From NCBI GenBank assembly GCA_002725275.1, contig PBOE01000012.1:14570-25560 (forward strand): 10,991 nt of DNA. The letters run 5' to 3'. Positions 5,198 through 10,991 of the stretch are shown one piece after another. Positions within the stretch are counted from its first letter, which is position 1. Each line of letters starts with the position of its first letter. The position numbers were made by a program, and so were the translations under genes. This DNA comes from Methanobacteriota archaeon. Its GTDB lineage: Archaea > Thermoplasmatota > Poseidoniia > Poseidoniales > Poseidoniaceae. The notes under the pieces are model-generated. The model saw only the letters and a list, made by a program, of their open reading frames with translations, searched no databases and was not told the origin of the DNA.

Positions 5198-7403
5198 ACG
5201 AGATGTTGAAACTGAAAATATCGCCGCCGAGGAACAACACGCCGCCGATGAAATAACCGAGAATCGCCCCACCGTTCAGCAGCGGAAGGCCCGCCTGGGC
5301 TTTCCCACGGGCCACGTACGTCATCAACGCAAAGTAACCGGCGAGCGAGCCGACCAAGGTGGCCATGGCGACTTCAAACGCCGCGCTCGGGTCCAACCAT
5401 TGAATGGCAGAAAGCACCAGCATGCCCGGGAAAATGATGTCGCCCAAGCCCATGAACATGGCTTCACTTCGCTTCTTCTTCCCGGTCGGTCTGGCGGCGG
5501 GTTGGGTTTGCTGCTCACCGGTGATTGGCCGCTTGGCCCGTTCGGTCTCTTCAATGAGCGAATAATCGCCGTCTTGCGGTGCCACCAAGAGAATCGGGAG
5601 GCGCAAGCCCACCATGGTGTCAGCAAGGTCGAGCATGTGCTTCGATTTGTAAACGGCCCAGAAGTCGTACACTGCAGCCAGGATCATGAACAGGATGGCC
5701 AGGGGCGGCACGAAGGTTACCCCCAGCATCACGCAAACACCCGCACCGAGGAGCACGCCCGTGGTGTTCACCACGTACCATTCGCTGTGAACGAAGAGCA
5801 GGAGCAACAGCAGGGCCGTTGCGAGCAGACCGGCGATCGTGGGTCCAGCAAGGAGTTGCAGCCCGTAAATCGGGAACATGTCGGCGGTCAACTCGCCGCG
5901 TTCAATCAGCGTCGCATCGGCGGCCTCACCGGTGCTGACAGCGACCAGGTCAGCTTCGTCGCCCTCGAGGGCAAAGAACACCGTTTGGGCGTCTTCAGCC
6001 ACCGGGAAACTGGCCCGATTTACCAGCGAAGTGGTGTAGAGCCAGTGCGCTTCACCGTCGCCCGAAATGAGAAGGTCGCTGTAGCCCGATGCGTCGAGGT
6101 CCGTGATGCGGACCGAAGAGACGGTGTCGACAAGGCCGTCAAGGTTCATGCGGTCCTGGACCGCATACGCCGCCTCACCGTTGACGCTCCCGTTCCACTC
6201 CACACCGGAGACGGCCCCGCTGGATTCACCGAGCAGGATGAGGCGTTGGTGGCGGGTGTCGGGCTGTGCGCTGGCTTCCTCGATGGTTTGATTCATGAAC
6301 GGAGACCAACCGATGTCGACCGAGGTGAACGTGCCGTTGTTCACCGGAACCTGTTCCATGAGGTAGGTGGCGTTGGTGGCGGCGCCCGTGCCAAAGTCGA
6401 GCGGCGGTGAGGTGGTTTCGAGGAGAACGCTGGCGGATTGGGCGGCCGTGGCCAAGAACCACTCGTCGCTGTCCAGAAGAACGCTCTTGACGACGCCTTT
6501 GCCGGTGGAGAAGCCAGGTAGGTGCCACCGTGCTTCTTGGGTCAGCACCCCGGGGCTGTCCTCAAAGGTCCGGTATCGAATCAAATCATCGTAAGCGTTG
6601 GCGAGGTACATTGCATCCTCGGTGGACACGGCAATGGCGCAACCGCCGATCATGTTGGCCAACGGTGTGGGTTCTCCGTCCTGCCAGGTGTAGCAAGCAT
6701 AACTCTCGGTCAACTCGCCGGTGTTGATGTCGACGGACCACGCATACGCACCGGATGCGAACGTGAGTTGGTCGTTTGAGGTCGACACGCTCACGGGCGA
6801 CGCCGCATCGCTGAGTTGATGCGGGTGCGTGACCGTCCAAACGGGTTCTTCGTATTCGTTGGAGGCGTCCCAGGCCGTGATGTCCACGCTGGTGTTGAAG
6901 TCCCCTGCGCTGACGTTGTAGAGCAGGAATCCGTCCTCGCCCCACGTGTCGAGGAACACGCCGTTGCGTTCCTCTGAGGACTGAACGACGTAGGGTTCGG
7001 TATCAAAGTCGAGCACCAGCATGTGGGCGAGCGGGATCATGGTGTACAACATGGCCAACGTGAGGACCGCATACATGCCGTACTTGATGATGTACTCCTT
7101 GCCCCATCGTGCGAGGAAAATGATCAGCGCGGTGAACGCGAAGATGGCAAGGAGTTCAATCAACACGTAGCGGGCCTGGGTGGCGCCCGACGCACCGAAG
7201 GCGTGGAGTTCCCCCACGTCGTAGTAGGGGCGGATGTACATGGCGAGCGCAATGGTCGCCACGAACATCCCGGCCATGCCGGCCATGCCGCGCCACTGTT
7301 GAGTCATCAGTTCGCCGAGGCTTTCGCCCTGTCGAAGTTCATCCTCGACGTCTGCGAAGCGCTGAGAGACCTCGCGTCCCTCATCGACCTCAGCATCGCT
7401 CAT
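5193..7403 (-). CDS. Presenilin/signal-peptide-peptidase-type intramembrane aspartyl protease with large ectodomain
   Basis: A 736-residue polytopic membrane protein of the archaeal presenilin-homologue family (GxGD proteases, Pfam SPP_2 type). Members cleave transmembrane segments of substrate proteins inside the membrane. Nine helices are predicted: about 42-58, 78-98, 109-130, 514-538, 544-563, 566-584, 651-670, 677-696, 706-726. Catalytic Asp580 sits in the YD motif of helix 6 and Asp655 in GLGD of helix 7; PLL (707-709, in GLPLLNGGAILGY) is the PxL motif of helix 9. Basic loops between helices 2-3, 6-7 and 8-9 put the N-terminus inside, so the insert between helices 3 and 4 (about 133-510) faces out. 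That insert is beta-rich, with a PQQ-like piece (AWSVDINTGEL) and an FG-GAP-like piece (ITDLDASGYSDLLISGDG), two cysteines (237, 255) and six N-glycosylation sequons. Typical archaeal relatives are around 300 residues. The ATG at 7403 is preferred for the TATA-like sequence 29 bp upstream; an ATG at 7427 would add eight residues. Substrate unknown. Confidence 0.88.
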   Translation of the reverse strand: MSDAEVDEGREVSQRFADVEDELRQGESLGELMTQQWRGMAGMAGMFVATIALAMYIRPYYDVGELHAFGASGATQARYVLIELLAIFAFTALIIFLARWGKEYIIKYGMYAVLTLAMLYTMIPLAHMLVLDFDTEPYVVQSSEERNGVFLDTWGEDGFLLYNVSAGDFNTSVDITAWDASNEYEEPVWTVTHPHQLSDAASPVSVSTSNDQLTFASGAYAWSVDINTGELTESYACYTWQDGEPTPLANMIGGCAIAVSTEDAMYLANAYDDLIRYRTFEDSPGVLTQEARWHLPGFSTGKGVVKSVLLDSDEWFLATAAQSASVLLETTSPPLDFGTGAATNATYLMEQVPVNNGTFTSVDIGWSPFMNQTIEEASAQPDTRHQRLILLGESSGAVSGVEWNGSVNGEAAYAVQDRMNLDGLVDTVSSVRITDLDASGYSDLLISGDGEAHWLYTTSLVNRASFPVAEDAQTVFFALEGDEADLVAVSTGEAADATLIERGELTADMFPIYGLQLLAGPTIAGLLATALLLLLLFVHSEWYVVNTTGVLLGAGVCVMLGVTFVPPLAILFMILAAVYDFWAVYKSKHMLDLADTMVGLRLPILLVAPQDGDYSLIEETERAKRPITGEQQTQPAARPTGKKKRSEAMFMGLGDIIFPGMLVLSAIQWLDPSAAFEVAMATLVGSLAGYFALMTYVARGKAQAGLPLLNGGAILGYFIGGVLFLGGDIFSFNISW

Positions 7404-7424
7404 GGTGGGGCCAACCCCCTCTTC

Positions 7425-7432
7425 CATATCAG
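7425..7432 (-). promoter_or_regulatory. TATA-like box of the presenilin-type protease gene
   Basis: On the minus strand CTGATATG begins 29 bp before the ATG at 7403. It matches 6 of 8 positions of the TTGATATA boxes at 1942 and 3118, at the same distance. If real, the alternative ATG at 7427 falls inside the promoter and is not used. Weaker than the two plus-strand boxes. Confidence 0.35.
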
Positions 7433-7438
7433 CGTCGC

Positions 7439-7457
7439 GTTCTTCCGTAGGAAGAAC
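7439..7457. promoter_or_regulatory. Perfect 19-bp palindrome between divergent genes, candidate operator
   Basis: GTTCTTCC, a GTA centre, then GGAAGAAC: two perfect 8-bp arms. It sits in the 71-bp spacer between the protease gene (minus strand) and folC (plus strand), just upstream of the folC ribosome binding site and overlapping or abutting the protease promoter region. Size and position fit a dimeric regulator site that could control both genes. Which protein binds is unknown. Confidence 0.45.
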
Positions 7458-7461
7458 ACTC

Positions 7462-7466
7462 GAGGA
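7462..7466 (+). promoter_or_regulatory. GAGGA ribosome binding site of folC
   Basis: GAGGA ends 8 bases before the ATG at 7475 and supports that start over the in-frame ATGs at 7502 and 7556, which have no comparable element. Confidence 0.45.
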
Positions 7467-7474
7467 AAAGAGCC

Positions 7475-8782
7475 ATGGAGAAGGGACGGCCGTTCGCCCA
7501 CATGGTGGAGGCGGTGAGCGCACGAGCGTGGCTTGAATCCACCAAGGAAAGGGGCATGGCGCTGGGCCTCGAGCACACGGCCCGAGCCATCGAGGCGCTT
7601 GGACTGCCGGCACCGACCTACGAAACCGTCCACGTGGCGGGCAGCAACGGCAAGGGCACGACCGTGGCTGCGCTCGGGAGCGCCCTCCACCGCATCGGTT
7701 GCCGCCATCTCTCGTTCACCTCCCCGCATCTCGTTCGCGTGGAAGAGCGGGTTCGTCTTGACGGGCGACCGGTGTCGACCGCTGTCTTCGACGCAGCCCT
7801 AGCTGACGTTCACGCCATGGCCGCACGCACCGGGCTCTCCTTGACCTTCTTCGAAGTGACCTTGCTGGTGGCGCTGGTCGTGGCTGCGGACCAACGTCCC
7901 GACGTGCTCGTGTTGGAAACCGGGCTGGGCGGTCGATTGGACGCCACGCGCGCCGTGCCCGCCGACCTCGCCATCATCACCTCGCTCAGCCTCGAACACA
8001 CCGATGTTCTGGGCGGGACCTTGGAGGCCATCGCCGCCGAAAAGGCGGCCATTGCTCGCCCAATGAAACCGATGTTTGTCCGGGACGTTGCGGACCAGAG
8101 TGCCCGTCGCTCCATCCAACGCGCAGCCGACGACGCCGGCAACCCTGAGATCGGTGAACAGCCTGCACCCGCCCAGCTCCACTGGGTCGAGATTGAGCCT
8201 GAGGCGGACTACTTCGATGAGGCCCGAGCAATGGCAGCGGCGGCTTGGGGTTCGCTCACATGCGCGGAGAAGACGAAGTTCCCAAATTTCCGCGGACTGC
8301 ACTGGCCGGGAAGAATGCACGAAGTCGTCCGGGCCGGTTCAGGTCAGCGGTGGCTTCTGGAAGGCGCCCACAACCCCAGCGGGATGGAAACTTCGTGCCG
8401 GGCGCTGCAGCGCGACGAGCGATGGAAGAACCCGTGGGCCCTGTTGTTCGGAAGCACGCCCCAAGCCGAGATGGGCGCCATGCTGGAACCGCTGGTCAAC
8501 CTTTGTCGCCGCCACCCACCCGTCGCCATCGTGCTCACCGAACCTCAATTTGGACGCTACCCCGGTGTGCCTTGCACGGAACTCGCGGGCGCGCTCGCTC
8601 GGCACGATCTCCAGATCAGCGCGTCGTTCGCCAACCCTCAAGAAGCGGTGGCGTGGGTCGAAGCGCAGTCCTCGACCCTCACCGACGTGTTGTGCATCGG
8701 TTCACTCTATCTCGCAGGCAACGTCCTTCAGGCCCTCGGTGCAGACGATGACGAAGCCCTTTCCATCGTGGCGAAGGACTGA
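7475..8782 (+). CDS. folC: Folylpolyglutamate / dihydrofolate synthase (Mur ligase family)
   Basis: A 435-residue cytoplasmic ATP-dependent ligase that adds glutamate to folates (and, in bifunctional members, to dihydropteroate). Visible Mur-ligase motifs: P-loop HVAGSNGKGTT (53-63), FTSPHLVRVEERV (81-93), ETGLGGRLDATRAV (148-161), then SLSLEHTDVLGGTLEAIAAE (170-189) followed by Lys190, the position of the carbamylated lysine. Further motifs are WPGRMHEV (277-284) and EGAHNPSGM (296-304), the latter with Glu where Asp is usual. Length fits the family. The first ATG is taken because of GAGGA eight bases upstream; ATG at 7502 would also keep the whole domain. Folate polyglutamylation rather than the coenzyme F420 gamma-glutamyl route is inferred from similarity. 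A dCMP deaminase-like gene starts 35 bp downstream, so the pair may serve thymidylate synthesis. It is divergent from the protease gene. Confidence 0.93.
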   Translation: MEKGRPFAHMVEAVSARAWLESTKERGMALGLEHTARAIEALGLPAPTYETVHVAGSNGKGTTVAALGSALHRIGCRHLSFTSPHLVRVEERVRLDGRPVSTAVFDAALADVHAMAARTGLSLTFFEVTLLVALVVAADQRPDVLVLETGLGGRLDATRAVPADLAIITSLSLEHTDVLGGTLEAIAAEKAAIARPMKPMFVRDVADQSARRSIQRAADDAGNPEIGEQPAPAQLHWVEIEPEADYFDEARAMAAAAWGSLTCAEKTKFPNFRGLHWPGRMHEVVRAGSGQRWLLEGAHNPSGMETSCRALQRDERWKNPWALLFGSTPQAEMGAMLEPLVNLCRRHPPVAIVLTEPQFGRYPGVPCTELAGALARHDLQISASFANPQEAVAWVEAQSSTLTDVLCIGSLYLAGNVLQALGADDDEALSIVAKD

Positions 8783-8808
8783 AACGCTGAAGCGGATTCA
8801 TGCTGGAC

Positions 8809-8813
8809 GGTGA
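8809..8813 (+). promoter_or_regulatory. GGTGA ribosome binding site of the dCMP deaminase-like gene
   Basis: GGTGA ends 4 bases before the ATG at 8818. It favours this start over the in-frame ATG at 8800, which has no such element and would read through this site. Confidence 0.5.
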
Positions 8814-8817
8814 GAGC

Positions 8818-9294
8818 ATGAAGGACAAGCACTTGGCCATCCGCATCCAACAATGCCTTGCCCTCGCCGAAGCCTCCAATTGCCCTCGGCGCACCTTTGG
8901 AGCCCTGTTGGTGGACCCGAAGCGGAACGTCGTGTTGATGGACGGCTACAACGGCGGCCCCCGAGGCGGTGGCCGGCTGTGCGGTGGGGAGGAATGCCTC
9001 CGGGACACGATGAACATCGAGTCGGGAACCCGCGTCGAAATCGGTTGTCACCACGCCGAGATGAACCTCATCTGCAACGCTGCGGCCAACGGCGTGCCGA
9101 CCAACAACGCCTGGCTCATCGTCACCGGTGAACCCTGCATGATGTGCGCCAAACTCATCCATCACGCCGGCATTCAGCGCGTGGTCATCGTGGATGGTGG
9201 GTTCATGGGCGAGAACGGCGTGGGCTACCTCGAGAACCACGGCGTTGAAATTCAGCGTACGGAAGGACCGCAAGACCCACGTACTGGGGCATGA
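8818..9294 (+). CDS. dCMP deaminase-like zinc enzyme (ComEB type)
   Basis: A 158-residue cytoplasmic protein of the cytidine/deoxycytidylate deaminase superfamily. The zinc site is clear: His79 and the proton-shuttling Glu81 in CHHAEMNLI, then Cys107 and Cys110 in EPCMMCAKLI. The N-terminal block NCPRRTFGALLVD and GYNGGPRGGG are typical of dCMP deaminases, in which the latter segment helps bind the nucleotide. The product of dCMP deamination is dUMP, the substrate of thymidylate synthase. An extra cysteine-bearing segment (LCGGEEC, about 54-60) is common in the family. The ATG at 8818 is chosen for its GGTGA; ATG at 8800 would add six residues. It follows folC by 35 bp on the same strand and is probably co-transcribed. 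Specificity for dCMP rather than another cytosine or guanine compound is inferred from overall similarity. No thymidylate synthase lies in the window. Confidence 0.88.
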   Translation: MKDKHLAIRIQQCLALAEASNCPRRTFGALLVDPKRNVVLMDGYNGGPRGGGRLCGGEECLRDTMNIESGTRVEIGCHHAEMNLICNAAANGVPTNNAWLIVTGEPCMMCAKLIHHAGIQRVVIVDGGFMGENGVGYLENHGVEIQRTEGPQDPRTGA

Positions 9295-9299
9295 GAGGA

Positions 9300-9317
9300 C
9301 GAGTGCGTCGGCGCTCG
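9300..9317. terminator. Hairpin between convergent genes, possible terminator
   Basis: A 7-bp stem (CGAGTGC with GCGCTCG, one G-U pair) and a 4-base loop lie in the 32-bp gap between the deaminase stop and the stop of the convergent GIDE/BAM gene. The flank toward 9327 is moderately T-rich. Position suits a bidirectional terminator, but archaeal termination relies more on U-tracts, and none is strong here. Confidence 0.35.
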
Positions 9318-9326
9318 CTGTTGATT

Positions 9327-10991
9327 TCAGGGGGTGTAGTTGATGAACATGAAGATGCCAAAAAGGAAAATGAACAGCGGGACGATGAAGATCTCAAACA
9401 GGGATCGGTTCGTTGACAGCACGTCCATCTCCGTCCCGTAGTGCAACACCGTGGCGTCACCCGTCCCCGTCGTGGGGACCATCGTCAACAGCGCTTGAGC
9501 CAACGTTTCATCGCTGCCCCACTTCTGAAGGTGGTCGGCGTCGCGAGGAACGCAGTCACCCAGGATGTAAACCGGGTCGCCGATGCCCAGCCCGACCAGG
9601 TTCCACTTCCAATCGCCTCGCTGCCAAGAGTCGAGGACGGGGCCGTAATCAATCGGCTTCTTGGCCCAAAGTGCCGGGTCGATGAGCATCCCGCCCGAAC
9701 CGTCGTGAATCATGAACGGTACGCCGCCCTCCCTCGTTTCCCGGTGCTCCCATGAACAGTGAGTGTCGCCGTCCGAATCGGTTCGACAGACGTACTGATA
9801 CGACTTCCACTGCCAAGCGCTCAAGCCCTTGTGCGTTCGGCCCCCAACGGACATTTCCGGCGTTCCGGCGATTGAGGGTCGGACTTGACCGACGAGTTCA
9901 GCTTGTCCGACAGCCACGCTTCGGATGGGCGACGTGGGGAGGTCTCGAATCAACCGGTTCAACTTGAACTGCTTCCATGCACTACGGAACCAGAGGAGGT
10001 TGATGACGGACACGACGAGGGTCATCACCCACCCAACCGTGGTGTGAAAGTCGGACCCGTCCCTCGCTCTCAGGTCGGCTGAAAGCCAAATGAACGAGGT
10101 GGCGAACACCACGGCACCGAGGCTGTAAGGGGTGATCAACGCGGCTTTTGGGGTCCCGATGTTGTTGGGATGCTCTCGTATGAGACGCCCCCCTTCGTCG
10201 CCAGCGTAGGGGTCATCAAAGTTCGTGGGCACAGGTGCTCCGAACAACCAGTCATCTTCGGAAGAGCGAGTCGGGCGGTCGGCGTAGGGCAGCGGCGTGA
10301 AATTCGGTCCAAAGTGCGGAAACATTCGTCCGCTTGAACCGAGCACGCCGGGCGCCGAGGAGATGTCCTTCACCGCCGAACGGTTGGCCTTGCGAATCTT
10401 GCGAAGGCTGTCCAGCAGCGGAGGCGACGTGCTGTACATGAAAATCAAGCCGGCGAGACCGGTGTTGAGCAAGGCCCAACGGCCGCGGTCTTCCCGCTGC
10501 GTGACCTCTTGAGGGTCGTTGGTTGGGTTGTTGAGGTTCCTGATTTCCTTCACCGACAGCAGCTGGTGGCGAGGCGGATTCTCCTCCACCAGAACAAAGG
10601 CATTGAACAGGAAATTGTCGCCCCCGATGCCGTCGCCTGCGATGGTTCGGGACCATTCACTGCCGCACGCAGGGTCGTCCATTTCACCTTCTGGAGAGAG
10701 CGACCCTTCCAGGGAAAACGCCGCTTGAATCACCGTGCCTTCGGCGTCCACCATGGTCAGCGGTTGGGCGTCCTCCATGTAGAAACCATAATCCCAGCTC
10801 CCCCCACCTTCGTCGTCGTCGTTCCACTTACATTCATCGTAGGCCAGGGTCCCTTCGACCAATTCAAGGGGCACCAAGATAAAGGCGGCTTGATCGGCGT
10901 ATTCGTCGCTGTCATAACCGTCCTGCAGCGGTCCGTATTCGTAAGCAGCCATGTCCTCGTAAAGGTAAGGCAGAACGGTGGCCTCCTCCAC
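9327..10991 (-). CDS. Membrane protein with GIDE/BAM domain, no RING finger (5' end outside window)
   Basis: The last 554 residues of a larger membrane protein; the frame is still open at the window edge, so its start is not seen. Residues 1-165 are acidic, soluble and probably extracytoplasmic. Predicted helices lie at about 172-190, 283-304, 317-337 and 531-550 (the C-terminal end). Between the last two, residues 349-500 match the GIDE domain, also called BAM, of MUL1/MAPL-type proteins. It opens with RDLPTSPIRSVAVGQAELVG (349-368), has a Trp/Tyr strand (WQWKSYQYVC) and FMIHDGSGGMLIDP (426-439), and ends with DPVYILGDC. Basic residues after the third helix suggest the domain faces the cytoplasm. 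MUL1 also places this domain between two helices but adds a cytosolic RING; none is present here, so a ubiquitin ligase role should not be assumed. The function of prokaryotic GIDE/BAM proteins is unknown to me. Convergent with the deaminase gene. Confidence 0.7.
   Translation of the reverse strand: MEEATVLPYLYEDMAAYEYGPLQDGYDSDEYADQAAFILVPLELVEGTLAYDECKWNDDDEGGGSWDYGFYMEDAQPLTMVDAEGTVIQAAFSLEGSLSPEGEMDDPACGSEWSRTIAGDGIGGDNFLFNAFVLVEENPPRHQLLSVKEIRNLNNPTNDPQEVTQREDRGRWALLNTGLAGLIFMYSTSPPLLDSLRKIRKANRSAVKDISSAPGVLGSSGRMFPHFGPNFTPLPYADRPTRSSEDDWLFGAPVPTNFDDPYAGDEGGRLIREHPNNIGTPKAALITPYSLGAVVFATSFIWLSADLRARDGSDFHTTVGWVMTLVVSVINLLWFRSAWKQFKLNRLIRDLPTSPIRSVAVGQAELVGQVRPSIAGTPEMSVGGRTHKGLSAWQWKSYQYVCRTDSDGDTHCSWEHRETREGGVPFMIHDGSGGMLIDPALWAKKPIDYGPVLDSWQRGDWKWNLVGLGIGDPVYILGDCVPRDADHLQKWGSDETLAQALLTMVPTTGTGDATVLHYGTEMDVLSTNRSLFEIFIVPLFIFLFGIFMFINYTP

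Noticed and set aside
4600..5256. Plus-strand frame (218 codons) opposite serS
   Set aside because: Antisense of the conserved SerRS coiled-coil and core; no start signal or recognisable product.
5400..6410. Long plus-strand frame (336 codons) opposite the protease gene
   Set aside because: Its product is His/Arg/Glu-rich with no domain signs; it is the antisense shadow of a high-GC gene whose own motifs are clear.
7404..7423. GGGG-TTGG-CCCC mini-hairpin before the protease start as a regulatory RNA element
   Set aside because: Only 4 bp, and the bases would not be transcribed if the mRNA is leaderless from 7403.
7404..7613. Longer protease N-terminus reaching back over folC
   Set aside because: The added stretch is Pro/Arg/Cys-rich antisense of the folC 5' end, with no membrane or domain character.
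9327..10991. Calling the GIDE/BAM protein an E3 ubiquitin ligase
   Set aside because: Automatic annotation may say so, but no RING finger or other ligase motif is present in the visible 554 residues.

Overview
The window looks like a piece of a GC-rich genome of a marine-type euryarchaeon, most likely Thermoplasmatota related to Marine Group II (Poseidoniales). This rests on four things: an archaeal-type presenilin homologue protease; a type-1 seryl-tRNA synthetase with the TSEHP signature; TATA-like boxes about 29-30 bp upstream of start codons, which imply leaderless transcripts; and a folate-type folylpolyglutamate synthase next to a dCMP deaminase. The lineage is an inference from gene content. 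There is no rRNA, mobile element or CRISPR array here.

Layout, left to right. (1) 1-1934, plus strand: the C-terminal half of an RND/MMPL-type exporter, overlapping by 4 bp (ATGA) a five-helix membrane protein of unknown function. (2) 1942-3046, plus strand: a TATA-like box, a lipid-anchored thioredoxin-fold protein, and one base after its stop codon an ABA4-like (DUF4281) four-helix membrane protein. (3) 3118-3874: a second identical TATA-like box and a 70-residue OmdA/YdeI-type protein; then about 300 bp without an intact gene, holding a broken ORF remnant and a perfect inverted repeat; then a 70-residue YgaP-like (DUF2892) membrane protein. (4) 3895-7403, minus strand: a presenilin-type intramembrane aspartyl protease with an unusually large extracytoplasmic domain, followed 5 bp later by seryl-tRNA synthetase. 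(5) 7475-9294, plus strand: folylpolyglutamate/dihydrofolate synthase and a dCMP deaminase-like enzyme, divergent from the protease across a 71-bp spacer that holds a perfect 19-bp palindrome. (6) 9327-10991, minus strand: the C-terminal part of a membrane protein carrying a GIDE/BAM domain (the MUL1/MAPL membrane domain) but no RING finger, convergent with the deaminase.

Most functions concern the cell envelope: exporter, extracytoplasmic thiol protein, ABA4-like protein, intramembrane protease, GIDE/BAM protein. Translation (SerRS) and nucleotide/folate metabolism lie among them. The most novel object is the protease. It has nine predicted helices with the YD, GLGD and PxL active-site motifs in the expected places, plus roughly 380 residues of beta-rich, propeller-like ectodomain inserted between helices 3 and 4. 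Initiation appears to use two modes: genes that head transcription units have a TATA-like box placed for leaderless mRNA, while downstream genes carry a GGTGA ribosome binding site.
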